A DNA stretch of 64,000 bases from Castor canadensis (GCF_047511655.1 NC_133400.1:1617001-1681000), one strand, 5' to 3'; shown: positions 37,061 through 48,301, counted from the first letter of the stretch. Translations and numbers: made by a program. The notes: generated from the letters alone by a model not told the origin.

Positions 37061-38089
37061 AAGAGCATTGATGTGTTCTGATCCTGAGGCAATGGGAAGC
37101 CTCAAGGTTTGGGGCTGGGTGGAAGTGATCTGGTTTGTGCTATGAAAAGCCTTTCTGCCTAGACTGTTGGGAAATAAATGGGTAGGCCCTGCGTGTTCTT
37201 GGGGAGAGCAGCTGCAGAGACCACAGCAGGGGCCGCAGAGGACGGCAGAGGCCAGGAGCAGGGAACTGGCAGTGGAGACAGGAAATCCCAAGGGGTGGGC
37301 AAGAGCCTGTCACCACAGGCAAGGGAGGGAGAAGGACATTCAATGTCATCTTTGCCTGGATTTGCACACCTGCTCCCTGGATGGGGCACTCTGAGCACAA
37401 AGGCCTCTGACCACCCTCAGAGCTGTGTCTGTCCCTCTGCAGCACCTCTGCAGCTGGTCCCCCAGGGCCTTCTGTAATTCATCCGTAATCCTCCTTCTCG
37501 TCCTTTTCTACTTCCCACCAGGATGCTTGGTCCCTGGAGACAGATCTCCTGGGAAATAAGATGACAATTCAGGGTGATGGGGGGGGGGGAGTGGACAGCA
37601 GCTCCGCTGCTACCTCCCTGCATTCCACCCAGGCCCCCAGCAGCCCACAGCTTCCCGTTCAGCACTGTCAGGAGAGACAAGGGCCCACTCAGTCACTGCC
37701 AGGTGGAAATGGCGCCTCGGAAAGTGGGCCCGACACCTACACTTCCTGCTCCTTGGTCTCCTAACTGCACAGTGCACAGCTCCCTCCCACCTCGGGAAGG
37801 TGGGAGGTTGCCTGTGGGCTCTACTCACATCCTGGGCCTCGGTGTTGGCACCTGGAAAATGGGAGGTTGAGGCTTCAGAAGTTGACCACGAAACTGCCAA
37901 GGGCACCCTTGGCATAAAGGAGGTGTTTGCCCTTTGACAGCTTTGGCTGCAAATTTGTATCTGCACAAAAGACTCCAACAACAATGGCCCTACCAGCGCT
38001 CTGGTAGCAGCCACCACTGTGGAGGCAACCATGTCCCCAGGGCTTTGCCTTTGCCTAAATCATTACAGGTTGCCTAACTGGTTTGACAG

Positions 38090-38150
<61 letters not shown>

Positions 38151-38200
38151 GTCTCTCTCTCCCTCCCTGTCTCCCCCTCTGTCTCTCTCTCTCTCCGTTA
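38090..38200 (+). repeat. (TC)n microsatellite
   Basis: About 110 bp of TC dinucleotides with a few TTTC, GTC and CCC interruptions, directly before the LTR-like element. Confidence 0.95.
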
Positions 38201-38805
38201 TGAGTATCATATTTATATTAGTCACTTAGCATATTTACCCTGTATGAGCACTGATAACAAAATGTTACACGTACATACTGCGAACATGTGATATGCAAAT
38301 CAGCAACCCCAAGGTGGCCTACATATGTAAACTAGTGAACCCCAAAGTGGCCGAGATATGCAAACTAGCTAACCCTAAGATGTACGAGAAGATAAAGATA
38401 AGAACCTGCATATCACTGCAAGCCACGAACTGCCGAGGGAGAGAGGACCCAGAACCAGTTGTGCGAGAGCCCACGCCGCACACTTCCCGACGAGACACGG
38501 GTCCTCCTCCACCTCTGCCCTCGGAGTGTCCCAGTGGAGCAGAGGCGAACCTGAGAGAGAACGGCCATCGGATTCCCTTGGTGTCCCGGAGGGCTGTGGA
38601 CTCTGAGAACCAGCCGAGACTGGTTTGGAGCCAGCCACCAACAGACTAAGAAGACGTCCTATGTGAGTACAGCTTGGGGAATAGCTGAGGGCACAGGCCA
38701 CTAGGTTAGGACCGACCTTTAATAAATGTATGTCGTACGCAAATTGATTTGATCATTCTTGCCTATTGCGCTCCGAGTGTTACTCGTGCTCAGGACACCC
38801 CCTGT
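38200..38805 (+). mobile_element. Solo LTR-like element (plus strand) with triple U3 repeat
   Basis: Between two pyrimidine repeats lies a non-repetitive block of about 600 bp with LTR layout. Three direct repeats of about 33 bp, starting at 38,291, 38,323 and 38,356, lie in the U3-like part, each with an ATATGCAAA or ATATGTAAA core. A GATAAAGATAAG TATA-like stretch is at 38,390, a strong donor-like GTGAGTAC at about 38,663, and AATAAA at 38,721. A U5-like end runs to about 38,803. No internal retroviral genes adjoin it. Exact ends and target duplication are unclear because both flanks are TC repeats. Confidence 0.6.
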
Positions 38806-39290
38806 GTCTCTCCCTCTCCCTCTGCCTCTCCCTCTCTCTCCCTCTCTCTCCCTCTCTCTCCCTCTCCTCTCCCTGTCCCTTTCCCTCTCCCTCTCCCTCT
38901 GTCTCCCCCTCTCCTCTCCCTGTCCCTTTCCCTCTCCCTCTCCCTCTCTCTCCCTCTGTCTCTCCCTCTCCCTCTCCCTCTCTCTCCCTCTCTCTCCCTC
39001 TCTCTCCCTCCGTCCCTCTCCCTCTCACTCTCCCTTTCTCTCCCTCTGTCTCTCCCTCTCTCTCCCTCTCTCCCTCTCTCTCCCTCTCTCTCCCTCTCCC
39101 TGTCTTTCCCTCTCTCTCCCTCTCCCTCTCCTCTTCCTCTCCCTCTCTCTCTCTGTCTCTCCCTCTCCCTCTCCCTCTCCCTCTGTCTGTCTCTGTCTCT
39201 GTCTCTCCCTCTCCCTCTGTCTCTGTCTCTCTCTGTCTCTCTCTTTCTCTCTGTGTGTCTCTGTCTCTCCCTCTCCCTCTCCCTCCCCAC
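38803..39290 (+). repeat. Long polypyrimidine (CCCTCT/TC)n repeat
   Basis: Nearly 490 bp of almost pure pyrimidine on the plus strand, mainly CCCTCTCC-type units with CTGTCTCT variants near the end. Open frames of 181-207 codons across it are Ser/Leu/Pro low-complexity artefacts. Confidence 0.95.
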
Positions 39291-39819
39291 TTGCTTATTT
39301 TATTGTGTTGAAATAAACAATACGATGAATTTTACCACTTTAGCCTCGGTAAAGCCTGGTTCACAGCACTAAATACATCCAGTGTTATCCAGCCCAAACC
39401 TCTCTCTTGCTGCAGGGCTTTTCCAACACTTTCCCTAAAGGGGAGACCCTGGCCCCTCCCCTGACCACAGATCATGGATTTGCCTATTCTGGATATTTTG
39501 TAAAAGTCCTATAGTATTTGTCCTTTGGGCCTGGCTTCCTGGCACAGTGTTGTGTTCTCTGTCAGAAACAGCAGCGTCTGTGGCCGTCTCACACCCTGTC
39601 ATGCCCTGTCTGTTGGTGGATGTTCAGGTCGTTTGCACATTTTTGCTACTGCGGGCCGTGCTGGACCCAAGTCTTCACTTGCTAGGGTAAATTCCTGAGT
39701 GGAGGGCAGCTCCACCTTTTACTGGTTGAGGAAAGAGCTTGATTTCTTCAATGGCACTTCATTGTTCAGGGTACACAAATGCAACCCCTCTGCCACCAGG
39801 ATGTGCCACCTGCCCTGGA

Positions 39820-40110
39820 TTTGGGAAGCCAAGGGTAGATAAAAGAATTTACCGAGACAGAGAACAGGAAAAAAGCAAAGATTTATTAGGACACCGTTGG
39901 AACAGGGTAGAATCGAGACAGTGTTGAGACAGGATTTAGAGTAAGTTTTATACCTCAGGTTAGGCCGCTTTTGATTGGTTGTCTCCATTCTTGTGGCCCT
40001 TACTGATCGGTTATCTCTTCCTGGGACGTGGCTTGAATTTCCCTGCACTCCCGCTGTTCCTGATGTTCCTTTGTTGGCCTCTCCAACACATCCCTCTGCC
40101 CCTGTATCAC
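39820..40110 (-). mobile_element. Solo LTR remnant, minus strand
   Basis: Read on the minus strand, the order is CCAATCAAAA, then TATAAAACTTAC at about 39,954-39,943, then AATAAATC at about 39,888-39,881, followed by a T/C-rich U5-like end. This is CCAAT, TATA and poly(A) signal in LTR order. The family is not assigned. Confidence 0.5.
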
Positions 40111-41127
40111 CTGCAGTGCTGTCAGTGGAGACTGTGGGTCCACTCTGGAGGGACTGGCGTTGGCATCCTGGGGGCTCTTATTTCAGCCTGGATTCAGAAC
40201 CGACCAACAAGTCTCCCCATTTACCTCATTTTTCTTTCGAGTTCAAGTTCAACCTGCCAGAAGTTGTTGACCATTGAGATGATAGATGGCACAGATGCCC
40301 ACAAACCCTGGGGTCAGGATCAAGAATCCCAAGTTTGCCTTAATGTACACAGGGTCATTTAAAAATATGACCTCAAGTAAACCAATGTTCCCAGTGGCTC
40401 TGCCCTTTCCCCTCAAACCTGACCTCTGAGCTGCTTGACCAGAAGAGCTCAGTGCAAGTGACCTTGTGCTGATCTCCAGATCTGGCCTTTAGGAGTTGGC
40501 AGTCTCCACTCCTGGCTCTGGGGTCCCCTGCTCTTGAAACCCAACACCATGCTGCATGGACACCCAGGCTGTCCTGGGGAGGATCATCAGCCAGCACCAC
40601 CTGCTCAGCCACAGTGTGCACCATCTTGGAAGTGGATCCTCCACCCGGATGGGCCACTCAGCTGACGCTGTGAGGACCAAAAACCATCGGGTCCCACTGT
40701 GCCTGCAACAAAGTGCAGGTGTGCAAGCTGAGAGGATGATTGTTCTCAGCCACTGTTTTGGGGGAGTTTATTGGGTGGCAATAGGTAACTGAACAAGGTG
40801 AGAAATTGGAGCTGGTGATGGGCCCTTAACCTGTTTCAACGTGCATTCATTGTGCCCCTTATGTGCACATCTGAGGACTTGAAGAACAGCAGTGCAGTGG
40901 AGCTCAGCAAGGTGATGAGTCCAAGGATGATGTGTTTGAGTTCCAGCTGAGGAGCACTCAGACTGCACACTGGGGCTTTGAGCTTCCATCCTTCATCTGC
41001 AAAACAAGATGGAGAGTCAAATGTCTGCTCCATTAGGCCCTTAGGAATAAGAGAACAAATTTAAAAATAAAAGGAATTTATTGATTCACGCAAGTGGAAA
41101 GTTTGGAATCAATTGCTGGGATGAAGC

Positions 41128-41129
<2 letters not shown>

Positions 41130-41186
<57 letters not shown>
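41130..41186 (+). repeat. (TC)n microsatellite
   Basis: About 55 bp of TC dinucleotides followed by a C-rich segment. Confidence 0.95.
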
Positions 41187-41897
41187 CCCCCCACCCCTTA
41201 TCCACCCCTCCATTCCCATCTTCGGGCTCAGGTTCTGTCTCCTTTCTTGGGCAGGGTCTCAGGAAGGGTCCTGCAACTACAAACCTGTTTTGCCAGTTTA
41301 ATTCCTCCTTGTATTTCAGCAAAACTCCCAGGGTGACACTCAGTGGCCAGCTTGGGCTACCTGGCAATGACTCTCTTCTGAAATGTGTCAGGAAGCAGGG
41401 TCAGTCCTACCCAGCCATGCTGATGTGGGGTGGGGGGGGAGGTGAGTAGTCCTCCAGAGGAAACTGGTGAAGTTACTAGGGGACAGGGCTGGGTGTCTAG
41501 CACCCGTTGAAACGTCCCCAGCACACCTCCCGGGCTCCCGTACTGGAGCACACGTGAACCCTGTGTCCACATTTGTGATCTGTACAGTCCATGGTCCTTT
41601 TCTTCCCAGCAGGTGTGACTCCCACTTCAGACAGGCTGCTCTGCACAGGGTGGAGGATGGGTGATGCCCGACCTAGGCTGCCTGAATTGCTGAGTTCCAC
41701 TCAGGCAGGGCTGAGCTGGATCAGGCGCCTGGCGGGTGGCAAGTGTCACAGCAGGGCTGCCGGCTTTCCCACCCTGCACGTGCACAGTTTCCGGGTACAA
41801 GGCATGCCAGTGGGCACAGCCGGTGGAGGAAACAGGTGCCTGAGCCACAAAATCAACAAAAGCACACGCTGAGGCCCGTGCCCCAAGGAGTCCAGTG

Positions 41898-42098
41898 GAG
41901 GGTTGGGCCTGGTGTACCCACCTGTCGTCCCAGCTTCTCTGGAGGTAGAGGTAGGACTCTACTTACTGCAGTTCTAGTCCAGCACAGGCAAAACCCGCAC
42001 TGAAAAACAAACTAAATCATAAATGGCTGGGGGTGTGGCTCAAGTTGTAGACAATTGGCCTGAGGCCCTGAGTTCAAATGCCACACAGCCAAAGAAAA
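41898..42098 (+). repeat. B1-dID-like SINE, diverged
   Basis: GGGCCTGGTGTACCCACCTG is an eroded B1 start. GGTGTGGCTCAAGTTGTAGA and GAGTTCAAATGCCACACAGC mark the ID half. Confidence 0.7.
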
Positions 42099-43075
42099 AC
42101 AGAGTCCAGCGGAGAAACAAGAGGAATGACTGAATGACTGTGAGCAAACCCTCGCAGGAACACCTGTGTTTGCAGATTTCTGCCCAATGCACGTCTTTCC
42201 TTTCCTCAACTACATTGGGCAGTGTGCATGTCATTTTGGGATTTTTCCGCAGAGCATCGGGTTGTGTTTAGAAACGAATTTCCATTTGTGTCACAGGAGG
42301 AGAAAAGCCCTGATGGCAAGAGTGGTGCAGAGGGGATGGGGGTGGGGCGCTTGCAGAACATGGCTCCTGCCTCTCTGACCAGCAAGCCATGTCAGAAGGA
42401 AGTCCTTGGGCTGCAAGTGACCTCTGCACACGAGGTGCCGATGTGCTGTGACACATGACAGAGGGCATGTGAACGTGCGAGCGAGGAAGTGAGGACAGAA
42501 GCCCGGCCTTCCCTTCCTGCCTTGTGAAGCACAGTCTGGTGCACACAGACCGAATTTTAGAAAACACAGCTCTGAGGCCTGCGGGACGGAGCCATGTCCT
42601 GCCCTCACACCTTCTCGTGAAAGGAATGAACTGCCCCTCTGCCCGTATTCTCCGTTTCCTGCGTGAATCTGGGTTCTGCGGAGCAACGGGGTGTGTGTGC
42701 ACACACGTGAGCTTGTGTGTGACCATGTGCATGCGTGTGCAAGCTGCATGTGTGTGTGAAGAGAGATTAATTTATTGCATGCAATTGTGGAGACTTGCAG
42801 TCCAAAATCAGATGGGGCTGCAGGGAGGTTGAGACCCGGAACTCAGAGAAGAGTGCAAGTTGAAAGGTTTCTGCTGCAGGGAGCTCAGTCTTTGTTCTAG
42901 TCACACCTTGCACTGATTGGATGAGGCCCACCCACATTATGGACAGTAACCTGCTTCACTCAAAGTTCACTTAGATCTAAATGTTATTGCACTCAAAAAC
43001 AACAATAACAACAACTTCACAGAAACATCCAGAATGAAAAACCAAGTTGACAGATAAAATTAACCATCCCAGCAG

Positions 43076-43262
43076 GGCACAGTGGCTTACATCTGTAATC
43101 CTAGCTACTTGGGAGGCTGAGATTGGGAGGATCACAGTTCAAGGCCAGCCCAGGCAAATGGTTCTCGCGACCACCTCCCCCCATCTCCAAAATAACCAAA
43201 ACAAAATGGACTGGAGCTGTGGCTCAAGTGGTAGAGCTCCTGCTTTGCACAGTCACAGCACC
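43076..43262 (+). repeat. B1-dID-like SINE with broken 3' end
   Basis: GCACAGTGGCTTACATCTGT, GCTACTTGGGAGGCTGAGAT and GCTGTGGCTCAAGTGGTAGA are clear. The B box is lost after GCTTTGCAC. Confidence 0.8.
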
Positions 43263-44762
43263 TGAAGTGATCTACAAGAGGAAACTGGGAGGAGTGCTGG
43301 AGGAGCTGGCCAGGAATATGTTCTCATCAAGCAGAACCCTGCCAGGGTGACCGAGGCAGACAGAGAGACCCCAGACCCACAGGGACAGCATCAACGAAGT
43401 CAGTCTCAAAGAGGAGGCTGCAGATGGTAGGAAGCCAAGGTCACCTGTGGAGGGCCAGTTGACCTTTGGGCACAGTGGAGATCACTGCTCACTAGGGCTC
43501 AGCCAGGCCTGGATGTGGCACTTGGCCTGCAGCCACAAAAGTGCCATATTGAGGATGCTCCCTGGAGCAGCACAGGGGACCCTCTCAGCAGTGTGATGGT
43601 GTAATCCCCAGTTTGCCGACCGGGATACCAAGGCCAAAGTGAATACAAAAATGAATGAAGGAACTAGCAAATGAATAAAGCACTCTGAAAGGACTCTGGA
43701 GAATGTGCACTTGTAACCTAGAGCTGGCTTTGAGCATGGCTTTTTCTCTCCAACTGAAGCCTTAGAGAAATGGGTGAGTCCATGACCGTGGTAAGATGCC
43801 ATCAGAGGGGTTGGTGGGTTCCCAAGGCCCCTGATCCTTCTGCCAGGAATTGCAGAACTAGGAGTCTAGAATGTGGGATAAATCAGCAGCCCTGCCCTCT
43901 CAAAGACTGAAAGCTTAAACCAGAACCAAGGGTAGCAATAATACTGTGTGTGTTCCCTTCCCTGTGGCTCCCTCTCCCAGGAAAAGTGCAGAGGACTGAG
44001 CTGCTGCACAGGCCACAGCAGGGCTTTCTGGGTCCTGACCTTCACAAAGATCACAGGTGGGACAGCCAGAGTGAGCAAATAACGCATTGTGCAGAGGCAG
44101 ACCCTTCCTGTGTGAAAGGGGCACTGTTAATATTTATGGCAACCCCTATGAGCATACCTGGAAGTGTCCCCGGCCACAGGGCATCTCATCTCAGGAGAAA
44201 GGTCTGGGAGCAAGTGCTGTGCTGTGCAGTGTGGTGCGGAGAGAGAGCAGCCCAGGTGTCTCCAGCAGCTCCAGGCAGTCAGGACTGCTACTCACCTGTC
44301 CCGGCCACCAGTGCATTCCTTGTGCCTTTGTACTTGTCATTCCCCATATACACACATGACTGAGCTCTGTGCCTACCCTGAACTGTCCCTCAGCTCTTCT
44401 GTCCTTAACCACAGGGGACAGAGGCTTCACTCACATCTGTTTACCCATCAAGACCACCAGGTCCTTGCAGTCAGTCGACTTTCCTAACTCCCCGGCAAAC
44501 CTCACCTGACTGTTTACCAGACCGAAGCCCAATGACCTGAGTGGCCTGTCCCTAGAGAAGGCCACTGACCCCATGAAATACTGCCAAACCCAACCAAATG
44601 CCATCTAACAAGCTGGGAGACACAAGGGTTGAAATTTAACTGCTGGACTCCAGGGTTTCAGTGAGGGCCTCAGAAAGACAGGGCTAAACCCCACTCCACA
44701 GTTAGCCTGACCACCAAAGGCAGTGGGAAAATCACCGTCTTTGGTTGGGGAGCAAACCCAGT

Positions 44763-44910
44763 ATGCTCAGGGCAGCAAGCCTGGGCAGTGCCTCCTGCAG
44801 GCCTTCCAGGCTGGTAAAGCAGATGTGGGGGCCTATCCAAGGTCATGCTGCAAGGTCGGAGAGATGGTGTGGCCAGTATTGCTGTGCACGGAAAAACAGG
44901 AATGTCATTC
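44763..44910 (+). CDS. CA5A: CA5A first coding exon, copy A (residues 1-49)
   Basis: CA5A is the mitochondrial-matrix carbonic anhydrase that converts CO2 and water to bicarbonate for carbamoyl-phosphate, pyruvate and propionyl-CoA carboxylation. This exon encodes the transit peptide. The frame starts at ATG 44,763 (MLRAASLGSA) and contains LVKQMWGP and RWCGQYCCARKN. These align with the human transit-peptide features LVEQMW, RWCSQ and CA, as I recall them. It is rich in Arg, Ser and Ala with almost no acidic residues, as expected of a presequence. It ends in phase 1 at the donor GTAAGT (44,911), and its last C plus the first two bases of exon 2 give Arg followed by HPLW. Because it keeps the RWC block, I consider it the likelier functional exon 1. 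A second copy lies 3.5 kb downstream. Confidence 0.85.
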
Positions 44911-45079
44911 GTAAGTACATGCTTGGACTCAATCTATGACTGGATGTTGGTGCAGTTATAGGTGCTCTCCAACAACAGCTTGGGTTCCAACGTATGTTCT
45001 ATCTCTTTGACATTTGGTGACCTGAACAAGTCATTTATGTCTCCCAGTGAGTTGCTGGGAAGCAATAGGTACTCTGTGA

Positions 45080-45565
45080 GCTTGACTGGACCTTCCTCTT
45101 TCTGGCTCAAATGCTTCCCTTGTGAAATAAGGGCATGTGGTGATGGTGGCTAAGTTCTGTCCTAAGTCAGCACCCACCCTTTCTGTGCTCCAGCAGCTGG
45201 GAGGGCCAGGGCACCACTGGGTATGGGCACTAGACAGGTGAGCGCTTGGCTGAGTTGCCCCGTCTCCCTGAGCCTGAGCTTCCTCATCTGAAGACCACGG
45301 TGACTAGATGCTGTGTCCTGGCAGGGGGAAGGAAGGCCATGGAGCAAGCTCAGCTCACACTGGCTCTCAGTGAACATCACCGGCCTCTCCAGGTCCTCCC
45401 TGGGCCCTCACCCAGCATGACACCCACTTCTGTCTGGAGACCACAGGAGTGGGCTCTGATCTGGCTCCTCTGAGGGAGTGATCTCAGGCCTGTGAAAGGG
45501 GTACATTGCCTAAGTGTGCAAACCAACACCCTTTCCCTGTTATTCTGGTCCAGATTCAAGGGGAC
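45080..45565 (+). repeat. Near-identical intronic segment shared with 48,631-49,116
   Basis: By eye the two copies differ at only about three positions in some 470 bp, far fewer than in neighbouring parts of the same duplication. It includes an eroded MIR-like phrase (GAGCTTCCTCATCTGAAGAC). The small frames here are conserved merely because the DNA is. Confidence 0.85.
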
Positions 45566-45617
45566 TCAAAGAATTAGCATGAAGAGAAAAATTGAAAGTT
45601 ATTGGGACCCACTATTT

Positions 45618-45968
45618 TTTCCTTCCTTTCTTCCTCCCTCTCTTCCTTCCTTTCCTTCTTTCTTTTGCAATACTGAGCTTGAACTCAGAGCCTCGATCAC
45701 ACTAGGCAGGTGCTCTACCACTTGACACACTCCTACCCCTTTTCTACCTTGAGTACTTTTCAGATAAGGTCTTGAATTTTTGTCTAAGCCAATCTGGACC
45801 ATGATCCTCAGCCTACTTGTGGCTCCCACATAACTATAATCATAGGTGTGCGTCACCTGCTTATGTTTTGAGATAGGGTCTTGTGTCTTTGCCTGGGCTG
45901 GTCTTGAACCATAATCCCATCTCTGCCTGTTGAATAGTTGAGATTACAGGCATGAGCCACTTCACCTA
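45618..45968 (-). repeat. Minus-strand SINE pair with TTCC repeat
   Basis: A TTCC-rich tract (45,617-45,665) precedes TGAGCTTGAACTCAGAGCC, CTCTACCACTTGACACACTC, GATAAGGTCTTG and GATTACAGGCATGAGCCAC, the antisense ID and B1 order. The same insertion is present in copy B at 49,186-49,522, so it predates the duplication. Confidence 0.8.
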
Positions 45969-46189
45969 TTTAGGACCCACATTTTAAACCTCCACTCAGT
46001 AAGATCCTAGGTGGAACCCTTGTAACCTCCCCACGGTACCATCCCTAAGCCCTGTCCTTTCAGGGACACAGACACTCCTTATGGGTTCCTGGACCAGCAG
46101 CCTCACCTGGAAGCCTGCTGGAAATGCCAAGCGCAGGGCCTGACCCAGACATGCCAGTAAGTCCAAACCATACAGAAGGAGAAAGTGTC

Positions 46190-46290
46190 TTAGAATCTCT
46201 GAGCCTCAGTTTTGTCATCTGTAAATGGAGGTTGGTGACAGTAGTTACCTTGCTGCATGCTGGAAGAACGAAATGAGGGGACTTCAGTCA
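46190..46290 (-). repeat. MIR SINE fragment
   Basis: TGAGCCTCAGTTTTGTCATC and TGTAAATGGAGGTTGGTGAC are the antisense MIR core. The counterpart is at about 50,030-50,130 in copy B. Confidence 0.6.
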
Positions 46291-46744
46291 GCTGGCTGGG
46301 GACCTTTTGCTCTCTGTGGAGAGGAATCGTGGGTAGGTGAGGAGACAGTCCGCCAGTGTGCCTGGGCACTCAGGCTGGAGGCGGTTGCTCTGGACTTTAG
46401 CACTTGACAGCTGTTGGGTCCTGGGCTTCAGCAGCAGCAGGCCATGCCTGACCGCGCCTCAGGCTGGGACCCTCGGCTCCTCCTCCTGTGGCAAGTGTCA
46501 CAGCTCTCAGGCCTCAGGTGTCAGGACCCTTGACCCTAAGGGTTGGCAGGTCTCTGGAACCTTCCAGTGACCTTGTCGCCATGGCTTCTGCTCCCTGCCC
46601 CAGTGGCTGTCAGAACTCTCAGCCATCCTCTCACTGCCACTGCTCTGCCACCTTCATGACTGCTGTCACTCCACTGCCACTTCCACCATCTCCTCTTAAA
46701 GTTACCAGCTCAGCGCTCTCCACCTATGGCAAAGATCAACAGTA

Positions 46745-46965
46745 GGCAAGAAAAGCTCCTGAATGACTGAGAAGATGAAGGGAAGAGCCTGCTTATATAG
46801 CCAGGAAAGGGGGGTGTGGCATGTGCTAAGGTGTTTGCACCAATCAGAACACAGTCCTCATGCACCTGAAGGATTTGAGCACCAATCAGAACGTGGGTCC
46901 TCATGCAAATAACGGACTGTGTTTGCACCAATCACAGGCTTTCTGCTGGGCCTCCCAAGGGAAGG
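46745..46965 (-). promoter_or_regulatory. LTR-like promoter, copy A, minus strand
   Basis: On the minus strand, three ATTGGTGC (CCAAT-box) repeats and an octamer (ATTTGCAT, plus-strand 46,903-46,910) precede CTATATAAGC (46,800-46,791). This is an LTR-type U3 layout, paralogous to 50,700-50,965. Confidence 0.55.
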
Positions 46966-47169
46966 GCTCCCCTTCTGGTCAGGAGAAAAACGCCTGCAGG
47001 CTCAGGGGCGGGATCGTGGTCTGACCCTGGGTCCAGCAGCGACCCACACATTGGATGGGCTACGGCGACACGGAAGCTGGTGAGGAGGTCACGGTGTCTA
47101 CCAGCGCAGTGGGGCCTGGGCTTCCACAGCTCAGCAAGATGCTGATCCCGGTTAGCTTCAGCCTGACGC

Positions 47170-47535
47170 TCCACGTGCTCTTAGGGGGCGGAGCCCTGTG
47201 AGGGGCCGAGCCTAAATGGGGCGGGGCCTGTCGGCGCGGACCAACTGCAGCGTCGGACGAGGCCTTGCGTAGCGGGTGCAGGGCGGTGACCGGCAGAGCC
47301 TTTGCGGTATGGGCGGGACCTGTCTGGGGGCGGTGCCTGTCAGGACTGACCAATGGCGGCGGTAGTGGGCGGGGCCTGGCGGCGGGTAACTGCCACTGTG
47401 GGCGGGGCCGGCGAGCACCGGGATAAAGGCAGCGCCGGGCCGCGCGGACCCAGGCGCAGCAGGTCGGGGCGCGCAGTGTCCTCCTCGGCCGCGCGCGTGC
47501 CTCGTGTTCAGGCCCGGCGAACCGGCACGGGGAGC
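47170..47535 (+). promoter_or_regulatory. Promoter-like CpG sequence of the SLC7A5 remnant
   Basis: Three GGGCGGGGC boxes (about 47,219, 47,368 and 47,399), a CCAATGGCGGC at 47,350, and a TATA-like GGATAAAGGC at 47,421 sit upstream of the ATG at 47,536. The stretch just before the ATG (AGGCCCGGC and GGAGCATGGCG) resembles the SLC7A5 leader as I recall it. A retained promoter argues for DNA-level duplication rather than retrotransposition. Confidence 0.6.
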
Positions 47536-47904
47536 ATGGCGCGGGCGAGCATCACGCTGCTCAACGGCGTGGCCATCATCGTGGGCACCATCATCGGCTC
47601 GGGCATCTTCGTGACGCCCACCGGCGTGCTCAAGGAGGCCGGCTCGCCGGGGCTGGCGCTGGTGGTGTGGGCCGTGTGCGGCGTCTTCTCCATCGTGGGC
47701 GCGCTCTGCTACGCCGAGCTGGGCACCACCATCTCCAAGTCCGGCGGCGACTACGCCTACATGCTGGAGGTGTACGGCTCGCTGCCCGCCTTCCTCAAGC
47801 TCTGGACCGAGCTGCTTATCACCTACCTGCTCAAGCCGCTCTTCCCCAGCTGCCCCGTGCCCGAGGACGCCGCCAAGCCGTTCCCTGTCCCTGCACGTAG
47901 CTGA
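47536..47904 (+). pseudogene. SLC7A5: Truncated SLC7A5 (LAT1) exon-1 copy
   Basis: SLC7A5 is the light chain of the LAT1-4F2hc large neutral amino-acid exchanger. From the ATG at 47,536 the frame encodes [20 protein letters not shown], then the conserved [10 protein letters not shown] substrate-binding motif of TM1, [15 protein letters not shown] (TM2) and [12 protein letters not shown]. It stops after 122 codons. Compared with human LAT1 as I know it, about 48 codons of the cytosolic N tail are missing after MA. About 14 codons are missing after LWTELLI (TM3 end), so the reading jumps to [19 protein letters not shown]. After that, homology ends at the boundary with duplication copy B. There is no convincing splice donor. 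The true SLC7A5 is expected beyond CA5A, outside the window. I call this an unprocessed partial pseudogene. The remaining frame is open, so a short protein is conceivable but could not transport. Confidence 0.85.
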
Positions 47905-48301
47905 CCTCTCTTCCTACCTCGGATTGTCCCTCGGCTCCCAGGCACAGGGTCAGCCCCAGAGAGGACAGACTTCGCTCACATCCGTTTACCCATCAAGGCC
48001 CCAGGGGCTCGCAGCCACTCCCCGTCAAGCTTCATAACTCACCTGCAGAACCCGCTGCTTCCAGACGGAAGCACAACGACCTGAGTGGCTTGTCTCCAGC
48101 GAAAGCCACTGATCCCAAGACCCACCCCTAAACCCCAACGAACTCCACCCAACAAGCTGAGACAGATAAGGGTTGAAATTTAACTGGTAGACTCTAGGGT
48201 TTCGGAGAGGGCATCAGAAAGAAGGGTCCACTCTTTGGTGGCCTGACCACCAAAGGCAGGCAGTGGGGAAATCACGCCTTTGGTGGGGGAGCAAACCCAG
48301 G

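Larger units (their letters stand above)
34021..44762. other. Spacer between the divergent BANP and CA5A genes
   Basis: About 10.7 kb with no convincing protein gene. It contains a GC-rich pocket at 34,365-34,625, a dense SINE cluster (34,178-35,347), MIR remnants, two LTR-like elements (38,200-38,805 and 39,820-40,110) and pyrimidine repeats at 38,090-38,200, 38,803-39,290 and 41,130-41,186. The sequence between these shows nothing I recognise. Confidence 0.7.
44340..46970 (+). repeat. Segmental duplication, copy A (contains CA5A exon 1)
   Basis: This block is paralogous to 47,890-50,975 in the same order. It holds upstream DNA, a CA5A first exon, a conserved intronic segment (45,080-45,565), a minus-strand SINE, a MIR fragment, the segment 46,400-46,745 and an LTR-like end. 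Compared with copy B it lacks about 310 bp after 46,165 and about 110 bp near 46,355. Identity varies along its length, from indel-rich around the exon to a handful of mismatches in the conserved segments. Confidence 0.9.

Noticed and set aside
38291-38390. CRISPR-like regular repeats
   Set aside because: Three imperfect 33-bp units without distinct spacers in mammalian DNA; they fit an LTR enhancer repeat.
38749-39372. Ser/Leu/Pro frames of 181-207 codons and the Arg/Glu frames on the other strand
   Set aside because: Direct translations of the pyrimidine/purine simple repeat in all three frames.
47536-47904. Functional SLC7A5 gene start
   Set aside because: The N-terminal tail and part of the TM3 end are deleted, homology stops at a duplication breakpoint without a donor, and the orthologous gene is expected on the far side of CA5A.
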